Position numbers and translations under genes: made by a program | Assembly (NCBI RefSeq): GCF_002933855.1 | Contig: NZ_BFAQ01000012.1 | Span: 1 to 56,195 of the forward strand | DNA length: 56,195 bases | DNA from: Vibrio penaeicida | Lineage (GTDB): Bacteria; Pseudomonadota; Gammaproteobacteria; Enterobacterales; Vibrionaceae | Direction: 5' to 3' | Notes under the pieces: generated by a model | What the model was told of the DNA's origin: nothing | Seen by the model: the letters and a program-made list of their open reading frames with translations, nothing else | Database searches by the model: none | Shown: one piece after another, positions 42,839-52,157 of the stretch | Layout: every line of letters begins with the position of its first letter | Numbering within the stretch: position 1 is the first letter of the stretch

Positions 42839-43408
42839 ATGGAAGCATTAAAACTTTCGTGTCAATGTGGCAAAGTGACAGGGAAAATAAATCATATTAC
42901 CCCAAGGCTAGGTAACCGCTTGATTTGCTATTGTGCAGATTGTCGGCAATTTGCTTTAGAGATGGATAGCGAAGAAGAATTGACCTTAACAGGCGGTGTG
43001 AAATTAATTCAAGTGCCTTTAAACCACTTTGAATTTGAGTCTGGGCAGGAGCATGTTGCTTGCTTACGTTTGTCTCGTAAAGGCTTGTATCGATGGTATA
43101 CCACTTGCTGTAACACAATGATGGGTAGCACACTCAAACCAGAAACCATTCCGTTCATCGGTATTCTTGAAACATTCGTTGATGACAGCGAGGATATGAA
43201 TCAAAAAGCTGGACCAATGTTGGGCGGTGTAAACATTAAAAGTGCATTGGGCGACCCTTCATCCGAGCTTGTGGGAATGAAAGGGGAGTCGAGAATTTTG
43301 ATTCGCTGTATCCGAAAAATGCTGGGATGGAAATTAACCAAGAAAGGGCACCCCAACGTGCTGTTTGATGATGAATCGAAAGCGATTGTGAAGCCTAAGA
43401 TATTGTGA
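42839..43408 (+). CDS. DUF6151-like (GFA-related) zinc-site protein
   Basis: A 189-aa cytoplasmic protein. Cysteines typical of a GFA-type zinc site are present: LSCQCGKV, LICYCADCRQFA and TTCCNTMM. The overall layout fits the DUF6151 family, whose role is unknown; relatives of the Gfa fold act on S-hydroxymethylglutathione. The last codons (IVKPKIL) lie in a 17-bp tandem repeat that continues past the stop, so the C-terminus has probably been altered by repeat expansion. Confidence 0.75.
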   Translation: MEALKLSCQCGKVTGKINHITPRLGNRLICYCADCRQFALEMDSEEELTLTGGVKLIQVPLNHFEFESGQEHVACLRLSRKGLYRWYTTCCNTMMGSTLKPETIPFIGILETFVDDSEDMNQKAGPMLGGVNIKSALGDPSSELVGMKGESRILIRCIRKMLGWKLTKKGHPNVLFDDESKAIVKPKIL

Positions 43409-43438
43409 AGCCTGAGATATTGTGAAACCTAAGGTATT
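43388..43438. repeat. Three tandem 17-bp repeats across a stop codon
   Basis: Units 43388-43404, 43405-43421 and 43422-43438 read GTGAARCCTRAGRTATT with few differences. The stop of the DUF6151-like gene lies in the second unit. Seventeen is not a multiple of three, so each unit shifts frame. Confidence 0.85.
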
Positions 43439-43446
43439 AAGCTAGT

Positions 43447-43875
43447 TCAGCTTTTCGCTCCGCGAGATTTAGTGCACTGGAACGCTTCTACCCAAGGCAA
43501 GTAAAAGGCTTGCCATTCATCTTCACCGCCAAACTGTTCTCTAAACTCGGAATAAGACCAAACCCATAGTTCGGTCGGTGTCATGCTTTCCATATTGAAT
43601 GGTGAGGGTTGATTGCGCAACGATTCGGTAACGGGCCACAAAAAATCCTCATCAGAAAAAAAGGCAATGTTGTGTTCGTCTTTGTTCTCGTCTCTAGTGA
43701 ATAGCCGCAATGTTCCACTTCTAACCCAAATCACAGTTAGCCAGCGATTTCCAGATGCCAACAAAAGCTCACCAGTAGTCAAACGCCGATGCTGGGCTAG
43801 GGCATAAATCTTGGATTGTGTTGGTTGAGGTAAGCCACAAAAGTGTGGGCAGTGCAGCAAGAATGTGTCACCCAT
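43447..43875 (-). CDS. Crp-like cyclic-nucleotide-binding domain protein lacking a helix-turn-helix
   Basis: A 142-aa product. Residues ~15-110 have the cNMP-binding beta-roll pattern (QHRRLTTGELLLASGNRWLTVIWVRSGTLRLFTRDENKDEHNIAFFSDEDFLWPV). Crp/Fnr proteins are usually 190-240 aa with a C-terminal winged helix; here the protein ends soon after the roll, next to a 17-bp tandem repeat, so it may be truncated. The residues that bind cAMP phosphate in Crp are not recognisable. Effector and role unknown. Confidence 0.65.
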   Translation of the reverse strand: MGDTFLLHCPHFCGLPQPTQSKIYALAQHRRLTTGELLLASGNRWLTVIWVRSGTLRLFTRDENKDEHNIAFFSDEDFLWPVTESLRNQPSPFNMESMTPTELWVWSYSEFREQFGGEDEWQAFYLPWVEAFQCTKSRGAKS

Positions 43876-43982
43876 AGTCGCTCCATGCTTGTGTAAGGGC
43901 TAACCTAAGTGTGACACATAAGGTTGAAATTTCCTGTGATATTGATGTTTTTGTAATTTTTGAGAGGTCTAAGCCTTAGTCA

Positions 43983-44594
43983 TTATATCTGATAGCGACA
44001 AACAAACATTTCAGCGGATTCTTCAGCGATGATTCGCATTTCTTCTTCAGATAGCACGCTTTTCATACCCATCAACTGAGGCCAAAATCCACTGCCTTTA
44101 ATGAGGCTATGAAGCTGACTATTCGCGAATTCGACATCCAGAGGCATTAGGCGTTTGTCTTCTACAGCGGATTTTATCCAGCGATGTATCGCCGTTTCCT
44201 GAGCGGAAATCTTTTCGATTTCTTTTTGGAGTTCTTCGGAGTTGTAGAATAGGTGCCCAAAGGCAACACGAGACAAATCTAAATATTCTCGTGATCCAAT
44301 GAATTCTAGCTCCATATTAAGCAGCGCGACCAATTGCTCTTTCAAAGGCTTATCTGATTGGTATTGAACTTGGATATCAACCATGGCTCTTTGCCAAAGA
44401 TCCGACACCAAATGCATCACCAATGCTTCTTTAGATGCAAAGTGGTTATAAACAGTGCGTTTCGATACTCCTGCAATCTGGGCGAGTTTGTCCATGCTGG
44501 TGGATTGAACACCAAATTCTTTGAATGCGCTTGTGGCGGCTTCTAATATCGCTGCCCGTTTTATCTCGCTGCGAGTCTTCTTTTTTTCAGCCAT
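43983..44594 (-). CDS. TetR/AcrR-family regulator
   Basis: A 203-aa regulator. The helix-turn-helix is at residues ~10-57 (RAAILEAATSAFKEFGVQSTSMDKLAQIAGVSKRTVYNHFASKEALV), and the helical C-domain resembles the AefR-like group with a WPQLMG motif near the end. It is divergent from a metallo-beta-lactamase-fold hydrolase, and the gap holds CAGTTTAC / GTAAACTG inverted repeats, so it probably represses that gene and itself. Confidence 0.88.
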   Translation of the reverse strand: MAEKKKTRSEIKRAAILEAATSAFKEFGVQSTSMDKLAQIAGVSKRTVYNHFASKEALVMHLVSDLWQRAMVDIQVQYQSDKPLKEQLVALLNMELEFIGSREYLDLSRVAFGHLFYNSEELQKEIEKISAQETAIHRWIKSAVEDKRLMPLDVEFANSQLHSLIKGSGFWPQLMGMKSVLSEEEMRIIAEESAEMFVCRYQI

Positions 44595-44652
44595 GTCTTT
44601 TCTTCTCGATCATGCTTTTGTCGTACGAAAGTGGGAATTGAAATTATTTTAC

Positions 44653-44706
44653 ACTGATCAGTTTACTTTTTAAATCTTCATTAGTAAACTGCACCGTGTA
44701 GTTTAC
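44653..44706. promoter_or_regulatory. Putative TetR operator region
   Basis: CAGTTTAC (44659-44666) and GTAAACTG (44684-44691) are perfect 8-bp inverted arms 17 bp apart; TAGTTTAC recurs at 44699-44706, and ACTGATCAGT (44653-44662) is a perfect 10-bp palindrome. All lie between the divergent TetR and hydrolase genes. Confidence 0.5.
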
Positions 44707-44735
44707 TTTTGTTTGAGTATGTTTGGTATTCCAAT

Positions 44736-45833
44736 ATGAAACGTAGAATCTTATTAGTTATAGGGGTAATAGTTATGGCAACTGCTGGCATTACAATCAT
44801 GTCGTCGAGTAATGAAGATGGGAAATTTGTGAATACGGATACTCGCTATGAAACGGATTCTTCGAACATTTGGCAAATCACCAAAGCGTATGTAAAAGCG
44901 AATCGAATTACGCCTACGCCGTCCACAGAAATTCCGGTATTACCAGTAACGCCAGAACAGCTAAGTGCATCGCATGACGCTATGTACAGGCTGGGTCATT
45001 CGACTATTTTGATGAGGTTAAATGGCAAGTTGATTTTAACCGACCCAGTGTTAAGCGAACGCGCTTCACCAGTGCAATGGGCGGGTCCAAAGCGTTTCCA
45101 TGAAAGCCCGATTAGTGGTGAAGACTTACCTGAAATTGAGGTCGTTGTGATAAGCCATGACCATTACGATCACTTAGACAAAGATGCAATCAAACTGTTA
45201 GACAGCAAGGTAAAACGTTTTCTGACACCACTTAAAGTCGGTCAGCGAATGATTGAATGGGGTGTTAACCCAGATAAAGTGATCGAAATGGACTGGTGGG
45301 ATGAATACACCTTTGAAGGCATTAAGTTTGTGGCGACACCGTCGCAACATTTTTCAGGAAGAGGATTGTTTGACCGCGATAAAACATTGTGGGCAAGCTG
45401 GGTGATTCAGAGTGAAAAACGCAATCTGTTCTTTAGTGGAGACAGCGGGTACTTCAACGGCTTTAAACAGATCGGTGAGAAGTACGGACCGTTTGATGTC
45501 ACCATGGTCGAGACTGGTGCGTATAACGAACTTTGGAGCGACATCCATATGATGCCAGAAGGGAGCATGCAAGCTCACCTAGATTTGAAAGGTCGCTATA
45601 TGATGCCAATACATAATGGCACCTTTGATCTGTCACTCCATGATTGGTACGAACCGTTTGAACGTGTATTAGACTTGGCAACACAAAATGATGTGACGCT
45701 TCTAACACCAAAATTCGGACAAGAGATTGCGCTAGATGACGTACCGACCACGCCGCATTGGTGGCGAGAAGTAGAAGCAGAAAAACACTGGGATGAAGGT
45801 GAAGTCGCGAAAAATACATTAAGTTTCAATTAA
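44736..45833 (+). CDS. Metallo-beta-lactamase-fold hydrolase (NAPE-PLD/UlaG-like), membrane-anchored or exported
   Basis: A 365-aa protein. ATG 44736 gives an N-terminal hydrophobic signal or anchor (KRRILLVIGVIVMATAGITIM). The metal site motif HDHYDHLD is clear, with an upstream RLGHSTILMRLNGKLILTDPVLSERASP typical of the L-ascorbate-6-P lactonase / NAPE-phospholipase D-like branch; LFFSGDSGYFNGFK supplies further ligands and PIHNGTFDLSLHDW the final His. Substrate unknown; lipid phosphodiesters are possible. Regulated, most likely, by the divergent TetR. Confidence 0.85.
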   Translation: MKRRILLVIGVIVMATAGITIMSSSNEDGKFVNTDTRYETDSSNIWQITKAYVKANRITPTPSTEIPVLPVTPEQLSASHDAMYRLGHSTILMRLNGKLILTDPVLSERASPVQWAGPKRFHESPISGEDLPEIEVVVISHDHYDHLDKDAIKLLDSKVKRFLTPLKVGQRMIEWGVNPDKVIEMDWWDEYTFEGIKFVATPSQHFSGRGLFDRDKTLWASWVIQSEKRNLFFSGDSGYFNGFKQIGEKYGPFDVTMVETGAYNELWSDIHMMPEGSMQAHLDLKGRYMMPIHNGTFDLSLHDWYEPFERVLDLATQNDVTLLTPKFGQEIALDDVPTTPHWWREVEAEKHWDEGEVAKNTLSFN

Positions 45834-45849
45834 TTTTGGTTTATTGATT

Positions 45850-46158
45850 CTATTCAATCGGTAATTCAGACAGGCACTTTCTACATAGGCAAGTGCCTGT
45901 TTTCGTTAACGCACTGGTGTCTCTTTTTTCTAATTCGAAACACCAGCAATGTGAACCACCTGCACTGATTTCACAAAATGTTGAGCTGCCACATTGGGCA
46001 CACTCGTGTGTGGTTTGCTGACCCGACAGTTTATCCATCACATCGGATCGTTGTTTCTCTGATTTATCTTTCCAACCAATAATTTCATCGATTGTTCTTA
46101 AACAGCCGCTGCAAATTCCAGCATTATTTTTGCAGGCTGCGACACATGGTGACTTCAT
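45850..46158 (-). CDS. DUF1289 plus cysteine-rich CWC domain protein
   Basis: A 102-aa fusion of two small cysteine modules. Residues 1-45 are DUF1289 (SPCVAACKNNAGICSGCLRTIDEIIGWKD); residues ~50-98 are a CWC zinc-like module (CAQCGSSTFCEISAGGSHCWCFEL, then CLCRKCL). Fusions of these two are known in Vibrio. Likely zinc binding, no known activity. It is convergent with the hydrolase gene. Confidence 0.82.
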   Translation of the reverse strand: MKSPCVAACKNNAGICSGCLRTIDEIIGWKDKSEKQRSDVMDKLSGQQTTHECAQCGSSTFCEISAGGSHCWCFELEKRDTSALTKTGTCLCRKCLSELPIE

Positions 46159-46176
46159 TTTTATTTTCTTTTTGTA

Positions 46177-46240
46177 TGCTCAGGGCGATCGATTGTTTGC
46201 TCAAGGCTATCGGTTAAAATGCTAAGAGCTATTGATTATT
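46177..46240. repeat. Three degenerate 21-22-bp tandem repeats
   Basis: Units 46177-46197, 46198-46219 and 46220-46240 share TGCT, then AGGC-ATCGRTT with variations. Located between the DUF1289 start and the lipase-chaperone end. Confidence 0.5.
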
Positions 46241-46368
46241 TACTCACGTCGCGATTATATACCGAGCGTTGGCTTGGTGCGAGGTCGATTCGGTTGTTTA
46301 ACTTGTGCAAGTATGACAATACTTAGTCTGGCTCAAGCACAGGCTCAGGCTAAATAGATAGGAAAGGG

Positions 46369-47229
46369 CTATTTATCGTCGTGTATTCTTTCCAGTGCCT
46401 CCACACGTCGAATTTCTGTTTCGGAGAACGTTTGGCTTCTAAGCAAGGCTATCGATTGTTGTTTTTCCGCTTCGTTGCTGGGGTTGCTATTAATGGCGTC
46501 GCGCTTGGCAAGATAATCCTTCATTCTGTTGTCGAACTGAGCTCTTTGAGAGTCTAATTTTGCTAATCGGTTAGCGGCTTCTTCCCCAACCAGTTCTACT
46601 CTCGCTAAGTGTTTTTTTTGATCGGAATAGCCATCGAGTGCATTTAATCGTTGAACCAAGGCGGCATTTTTTTCGCTTCGTTGGATATAATCGGGTTGGT
46701 TGGCTAGGTATTGCTCCCATTGACGGTGAAAGTCGGCTTCACTTGAGGCTTGTTTTTGCAGTTTTAATTTCTCTAGCGCCATTTCGCGAATGAGGTTTTC
46801 GTCGGCAAAGTAATCTTGCTGTTCCTCTTCACTAAACAAGCTGTTTTGAACTTCTAAAACCTGCTGATGAATCGCAAGTAATGCATCGTAATTTAGCTGA
46901 TCAAACTCTAAAGGTTCTAACTGGCTGAGAGCCTCTTTGTAAGCAATGAATTGATCAAATGAATCACCGTTCACTTGAATACTTGGGTCTAACGTCGAAA
47001 ATTCAGTGCTGCTTTGTTTTATATCCTCTAATGGTTGTTCTCCCATTGTTGCCAAGAAGTAATCTATGACTTTACGGGACGATTCTTGGTCAACTTCAGT
47101 ACCTTGAAGTGAGCCAAATTTCTTGTTTACTGCATCGTTACCCTCTCCTATATCTTGAGAAAGAAAAAAGACCGCCGCCAGACTCCCCGAGGCGATTATT
47201 ATTGCGATGAATAAGGCGATCTTTTTCAT
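46369..47229 (-). CDS. Lipase-specific foldase (Lif/LimK family)
   Basis: A 286-aa steric chaperone anchored in the inner membrane (residues 5-24 hydrophobic) that folds the secreted lipase encoded upstream. The periplasmic part is long and helical, as in Lif, with the C-terminal pattern RVELVGEEAANRLAKLDSQRAQFDNRMKDYLAKRD. The family hallmark RxxFDYFLT/S appears as RKVIDYFLAT (near residue 52), with Ile where Phe is usual. It starts 53 nt after the lipase stop on the same strand, the standard lipA-lif operon. Confidence 0.9.
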   Translation of the reverse strand: MKKIALFIAIIIASGSLAAVFFLSQDIGEGNDAVNKKFGSLQGTEVDQESSRKVIDYFLATMGEQPLEDIKQSSTEFSTLDPSIQVNGDSFDQFIAYKEALSQLEPLEFDQLNYDALLAIHQQVLEVQNSLFSEEEQQDYFADENLIREMALEKLKLQKQASSEADFHRQWEQYLANQPDYIQRSEKNAALVQRLNALDGYSDQKKHLARVELVGEEAANRLAKLDSQRAQFDNRMKDYLAKRDAINSNPSNEAEKQQSIALLRSQTFSETEIRRVEALERIHDDK

Positions 47230-47282
47230 AATTAGGTACCTTTTTGCATTAGCGTTTACTTTCTTCTTATCGAGAGCACGAG

Positions 47283-48572
<1,290 letters not shown>

Positions 48573-49376
48573 CTAGCAACAGCTTGATGTAGAAGACGTG
48601 CACTCAGCCTTTTTAATACTAAAAGAAGGTTGGGCTGGGCAGCAATCGCTGTCTTGCGTGCAACATTCTGCGCCTTGATCTTCACAACACGCTTCATTTG
48701 GATTACAACATACTTTTTTACCTAACTCCGTTTCATCAGATAGATAAAATTGAGTGAACTTGTTCAGGAAATCATCAGCGACAGACTTTTCTGCCAACCC
48801 CGTTTCCATAAGTGCTTTTTGCCATTTTTGTACGTGTGGCAGACCACTCAAAAAGTCAAAGCGCGTATGTTGTTTCACAATGTCGGCACGGTGCAACAGA
48901 GGCAACCATGCGATGTCTACGTTACTTAACTCTTTACCATTGAAGAATGCACCATCAGATAATGCTTTCTCAGCAGATAGAAACTTCTCGGCTTTTTCAA
49001 ACACCGAAACGAGTTTTGAACCACGTTCTTGCAGTGTTGATTCGTCTTTGCTTCTCATTGTGCCGCATTGAGTCAGGTAGTGTTTTGTTGCTTGGTAGCT
49101 CCATGCGCGGTTAATGGCTTTTTGTTCTGGTGTTAATGTTGGTTGCAATGGTGCCTCGATATCGTCGATGTACTCTGCTATCGCATCAGACTCAAACAGC
49201 GCTTGGCCTGAATCTGTAACCAGCAAAGGGACTTGCCCATTAGGAGATAGTTCTAGAAACCAGTCTGGCTTGTCTTTTAAGCTGATGTATTCGATCTCAT
49301 ACGGTAATTTTTTCGCTTCTAAAAGCGCGGTAACACGTTGAACAAACGGGCAAATAGTGAAGCTAATAATTTTCAT
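48573..49376 (-). CDS. Glutathione S-transferase-family protein with cysteine-rich tail
   Basis: A 267-aa protein. Residues 1-80 are a thioredoxin-like GST N-domain (ISFTICPFVQRVTALLEAKKLPYEIEYISL, SPNGQVPLLV, LFESDAIAEYID) with a catalytic-site TICPF Cys; ~90-215 form the helical C-domain. Residues 223-267 are an added tail with eleven cysteines, five of them as CC pairs (CCNPNEACC...ECC...DCC...SCC), like a metallothionein or thiol-rich metal-binding tail. Such a tail is not part of normal GSTs. It is downstream of sigZ and acr3, so a role in arsenic or soft-metal handling is likely but inferred. Confidence 0.85.
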   Translation of the reverse strand: MKIISFTICPFVQRVTALLEAKKLPYEIEYISLKDKPDWFLELSPNGQVPLLVTDSGQALFESDAIAEYIDDIEAPLQPTLTPEQKAINRAWSYQATKHYLTQCGTMRSKDESTLQERGSKLVSVFEKAEKFLSAEKALSDGAFFNGKELSNVDIAWLPLLHRADIVKQHTRFDFLSGLPHVQKWQKALMETGLAEKSVADDFLNKFTQFYLSDETELGKKVCCNPNEACCEDQGAECCTQDSDCCPAQPSFSIKKAECTSSTSSCC

Positions 49377-49486
49377 ATAGTTGACTCTTTTCTGATTAGT
49401 GGGTCGAGAGACCCTAAACTTGTATATCTAAGACGAACAGGTTTCAGAAAAGACGAAAAAAAGACGATTTTTTAGAAAATTAAATT

Positions 49487-49502
49487 AGGTCAACAGACCC
49501 TA
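49487..49502. mobile_element. Solo end of the MITE-like element
   Basis: Bases 49490-49502 (TCAACAGACCCTA) match the right end of the element at 40671-40690. No partner repeat is close by. The complementary TAG at 49500-49502 is the stop codon of sigZ. Confidence 0.55.
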
Positions 49503-50057
49503 GCAACTCTTACAACCTTTTGATTTTGAATCACAATCGACTAGACCCCCTTGTTTGTTCAACGTGAGGTGACAGCAATCTTCAAATTGTTTCCTGAGTT
49601 CTTGGCGTGCTTTCGATACTCGTGACTTTAATGTGGAATAACTGAGGTTTTGCGAAAGAGCGACCGCTTTTTGAGATTCTTGCTCAATGTCCACCGCCCA
49701 AATTAATTGGGCACTTTGCTCGGGTAAATTTTGTATAAATGGTAACAAGCACTTAGAGAACTCTTTTTGCATTTGATCTGTATCTTGCTCATACCAAAGG
49801 TCTTTTTCTTCTATTGCTGACTGGCGCTTTGAGCGACGGTAGAAATCCATGATGGCATTATTGGCAATTTGAAATAACCAAGACTTTAAGCTGTCCCAGT
49901 TTTGGACTTTATCCAAATTCTCATGTGTTTTAATCAGCACATCCTGCAAGATGTCATCGACATCATCAGGGTTAGGTACTCTGGAATGCAAAAAGGCTTT
50001 TAACCCCTGCTGATATTCGTGCCAAATCGTTTCTATATTCTTCATTTCAGTATTCAC
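49500..50057 (-). CDS. sigZ: RNA polymerase sigma factor, SigZ-like ECF type, with cysteine tail
   Basis: A 185-aa ECF sigma factor. Region 2 spans ~8-75 (IWHEYQQGLKAFLHSRVPNPDDVDDILQDVLIKTHENL, then SWLFQIANNAIMDFYRR); region 4 spans ~105-155 (LPEQSAQLIWAVDIEQESQKAVALSQNLSYSTLKSRVSKARQEL). The tail has five Cys (161, 162, 175, 182, 185), in CCHLTLNKQGG and CKSC, as in SigZ. No anti-sigma gene is adjacent, so the cysteines may sense thiol-reactive metal directly. Between acr3 (27 nt upstream) and the GST gene. GTG 50057 or ATG 50045 could be the start. Confidence 0.85.
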   Translation of the reverse strand: MNTEMKNIETIWHEYQQGLKAFLHSRVPNPDDVDDILQDVLIKTHENLDKVQNWDSLKSWLFQIANNAIMDFYRRSKRQSAIEEKDLWYEQDTDQMQKEFSKCLLPFIQNLPEQSAQLIWAVDIEQESQKAVALSQNLSYSTLKSRVSKARQELRKQFEDCCHLTLNKQGGLVDCDSKSKGCKSC

Positions 50058-50084
50058 ATTTTGAGTGCTTAAGGCTAACGGCTT

Positions 50085-51107
50085 CTAGCTTTCTTGAACG
50101 GGCTCAAAGTCATTTTTTGTTCTGTTCGCAAATGCAACTAAAGAGAGCATAACGGGCACTTCGACCAATACACCCACGATAGTGGCTAATGCTGCCCCCG
50201 AATGAACGCCAAACAAGCTGATGGCGACGGCAACAGCCAACTCAAAAAAGTTTGATGCTCCAATCATTGCGCCTGGCGCTGCAACACAGTGTGGCTGACG
50301 TGTCTTCTTCATCCAATAATACGCGAGAGCAAAGATAAGATACGTTTGAATGAGTAACGGAACAGAAATGAATAGGATGTCTACTGGATTACTTAAAATG
50401 GTGTTCGCTTGAAAACCAAACAGCAAAACAACGGTGCCGACTAAACCTAAAATTGATAAAGGTTTAATGGCTTTGCCAAGCTTATCTACTTTGGTCGGGT
50501 TATTGAGCACTTTTCGAGTCATTGCCCCCGCGACCAATGGCACAATGACGAAGAGAGAAACAGAAAGCAGAAGTGTGTCCCAAGGCACCGTTATGTCTGT
50601 CATGCCCAGAAGAAGGGCTGCTATCGGTGCGAAAGCGACGACCATAATGATGTCATTAATCGCGACCTGGACAATGGTGTAATTCGCATCCCCCCTGGTT
50701 AGTTGGCTCCACACAAAAACCATGGCTGTGCAGGGGGCGACGCCAAGCAAAATCATACCTGCGATGTATTGTTCTGCTAAATCCGAAACAATCCAGCTCC
50801 CGAAGACATAGCGCATGAAAACAACGGCAAGCAACGCCATAGTAAAAGGTTTGATTAACCAGTTAATGACAATGGTGATCAACAACCCTTTTGGTCTTTT
50901 ATGAACACTTTTGACTGATGTGAAATCGATTTGCATCATCATTGGGTAGATCATTAGCCAAATGAGAACAGCAATAACCATATTAATTTGTGCATACTGC
51001 ATGGCGGCTAGATACGAGAAAAGCTCTGGGAATAGGTACCCACTCACTATGCCCAGAATCATTCCTAGACCAACCCAAACACTTAAAAATCTCTCGAAAA
51101 TTCCCAT
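50085..51107 (-). CDS. acr3: Arsenite exporter, Acr3 family
   Basis: A 340-aa inner-membrane antiporter with ten helices (bile acid:sodium symporter superfamily). Family landmarks: [22 protein letters not shown], the conserved Cys in [24 protein letters not shown], and [24 protein letters not shown]. Acr3 exports arsenite using proton motive force. No arsR or arsC is adjacent in this window. The promoter region has an AT-rich string with CATATATG and ATCCATATAT (51253-51279), loosely like ArsR-type boxes. Confidence 0.92.
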   Translation of the reverse strand: MGIFERFLSVWVGLGMILGIVSGYLFPELFSYLAAMQYAQINMVIAVLIWLMIYPMMMQIDFTSVKSVHKRPKGLLITIVINWLIKPFTMALLAVVFMRYVFGSWIVSDLAEQYIAGMILLGVAPCTAMVFVWSQLTRGDANYTIVQVAINDIIMVVAFAPIAALLLGMTDITVPWDTLLLSVSLFVIVPLVAGAMTRKVLNNPTKVDKLGKAIKPLSILGLVGTVVLLFGFQANTILSNPVDILFISVPLLIQTYLIFALAYYWMKKTRQPHCVAAPGAMIGASNFFELAVAVAISLFGVHSGAALATIVGVLVEVPVMLSLVAFANRTKNDFEPVQES

Positions 51108-51573
51108 GGTGAATCACTCTTCTTTAGATAAAACAGACGCGCATTTGCGTTTTACTACGCAGGCTTACGTTAGACGAACTAAATGACAATTTGATGGTGT
51201 CTGGGGACATCTCAACATGCATCAGTATGGCATCTACTCATTTGTTAAAATTGCATATATGTATATCCATATATTATGCTTATCATATTGCTTGTCAAAC
51301 TTTAAATGATGACGTGATGATGTCGTATGCTACTTGACGATAAGTTTGTATTTTTCGGTATTTTGAAAGGAGATCTGCCTTGAAGGTGTATTTCTTCTCC
51401 CTTGTCATAAAAGATTAATAATTTTTAATAAGTTAGCGTGAGTCTATAAGCAATAAGGATTTTTGGGCAATAAAGGTCTGCTCATGCGGGTCTCATCGGC
51501 ATGAGCACATTTGCAAAATAACGATATTGTAATTACATTGAAATCATCTTGTAATATTTAAATGGGTGGGAAA
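51108..51573. other. Acr3 promoter region and spacer
   Basis: A 466-bp stretch without a clear gene. The AT-rich dyad-like region at 51253-51279 is the best candidate regulatory site for acr3. A strong AAGGAGAT at about 51367 precedes only a 12-codon frame. Confidence 0.4.
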
Positions 51574-51675
51574 ATGCAGCATCAAGAAATGATCCAACAT
51601 TCACATTTTGGCGTGATCAGCCGAACCGTTCTGTTTTCACTCATATCAGTCATCGGTGTTTTGACGCTTATATGA
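51574..51675 (+). CDS. Possible 33-aa small membrane protein
   Basis: ATG 51574 has GGTGGG 5-6 nt upstream. The peptide has a polar His-rich start (MQHQEMIQHSHF) and a hydrophobic helix (VLFSLISVIGVLTLI) at its end. A terminator follows about 40 nt later, suggesting that a short transcript is made. Not recognised. Confidence 0.4.
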   Translation: MQHQEMIQHSHFGVISRTVLFSLISVIGVLTLI

Positions 51676-51712
51676 GTCTAGAAGAAAAGTGAAATGAGAT
51701 TAGAAGAGAAAT

Positions 51713-51749
51713 AAACCCCAGACTTCGATATCGAGCTCTGGGGTTTTTT
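51713..51749. terminator. Bidirectional terminator
   Basis: AAACCCCAGA / TCTGGGGTTT, 10-bp stem with a 14-nt loop containing CGATATCG, followed by a T-run, between the small frame at 51574 and the minus-strand gene at 51781. Confidence 0.75.
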
Positions 51750-51780
51750 ATTGCCTGTTACTTTGAATACCGCATACGCA

Positions 51781-52008
51781 TTAAGCCCAGTAGTTATTTG
51801 CAGCGGCAACCGTTTGAAAGTTTATTGCAATAACTTGAGAGGCGGCGATTAAGTTCTCGGCATTGTCAGCGTAGACAGGTCGGATCTTTTCTCTTACTTC
51901 TTCGGACGGTTGCGTGTACTTAACCCCCATCCTCGACATTTTTATTGCAAGTTGGTAGCCATCTTCAGGCGTACTCGTTTTTAATGTCGCTAACCATTTA
52001 TCACTCAT
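51781..52008 (-). CDS. Hypothetical protein, 75 aa, divergent from OhrR-like regulator
   Basis: ATG 52008 is preferred: AAGGAAG lies 8 nt upstream, whereas the longer frame has none. The product is small, soluble and helical (SDKWLATLKTSTPEDGYQLAIKMSRMGVKYT) with no cysteine. It is divergent from the MarR/OhrR-like gene and probably under its control, judging from direct repeats in the shared gap. Not recognised. Confidence 0.6.
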   Translation of the reverse strand: MSDKWLATLKTSTPEDGYQLAIKMSRMGVKYTQPSEEVREKIRPVYADNAENLIAASQVIAINFQTVAAANNYWA

Positions 52009-52057
52009 CACTTCTTCCTTTTTGTATTCATTTTGCTCGCTTACTATATTGTTAGTG

Positions 52058-52102
52058 TGCGAACAGTTTGTCAACTAATAATAAGCTTGCGAATATTTTG
52101 TC
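52058..52102. promoter_or_regulatory. Direct repeat, possible MarR-type operator
   Basis: TGCGAACAGTTTGTC (52058-52072) and TGCGAATATTTTGTC (52088-52102) match at 12 of 15 positions and are spaced 30 bp, in the gap between the divergent genes at 52008 and 52158. Confidence 0.45.
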
Positions 52103-52157
52103 TATGATAGTGTGCATGCGTATAATGATGGTTACGAATGAAAACTTGGAGAATCGG

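Noticed and set aside
51367..51420. Leader peptide behind AAGGAGAT
   Set aside because: Only about 12 codons, with no attenuator hairpin or downstream gene on that strand close enough to support it.
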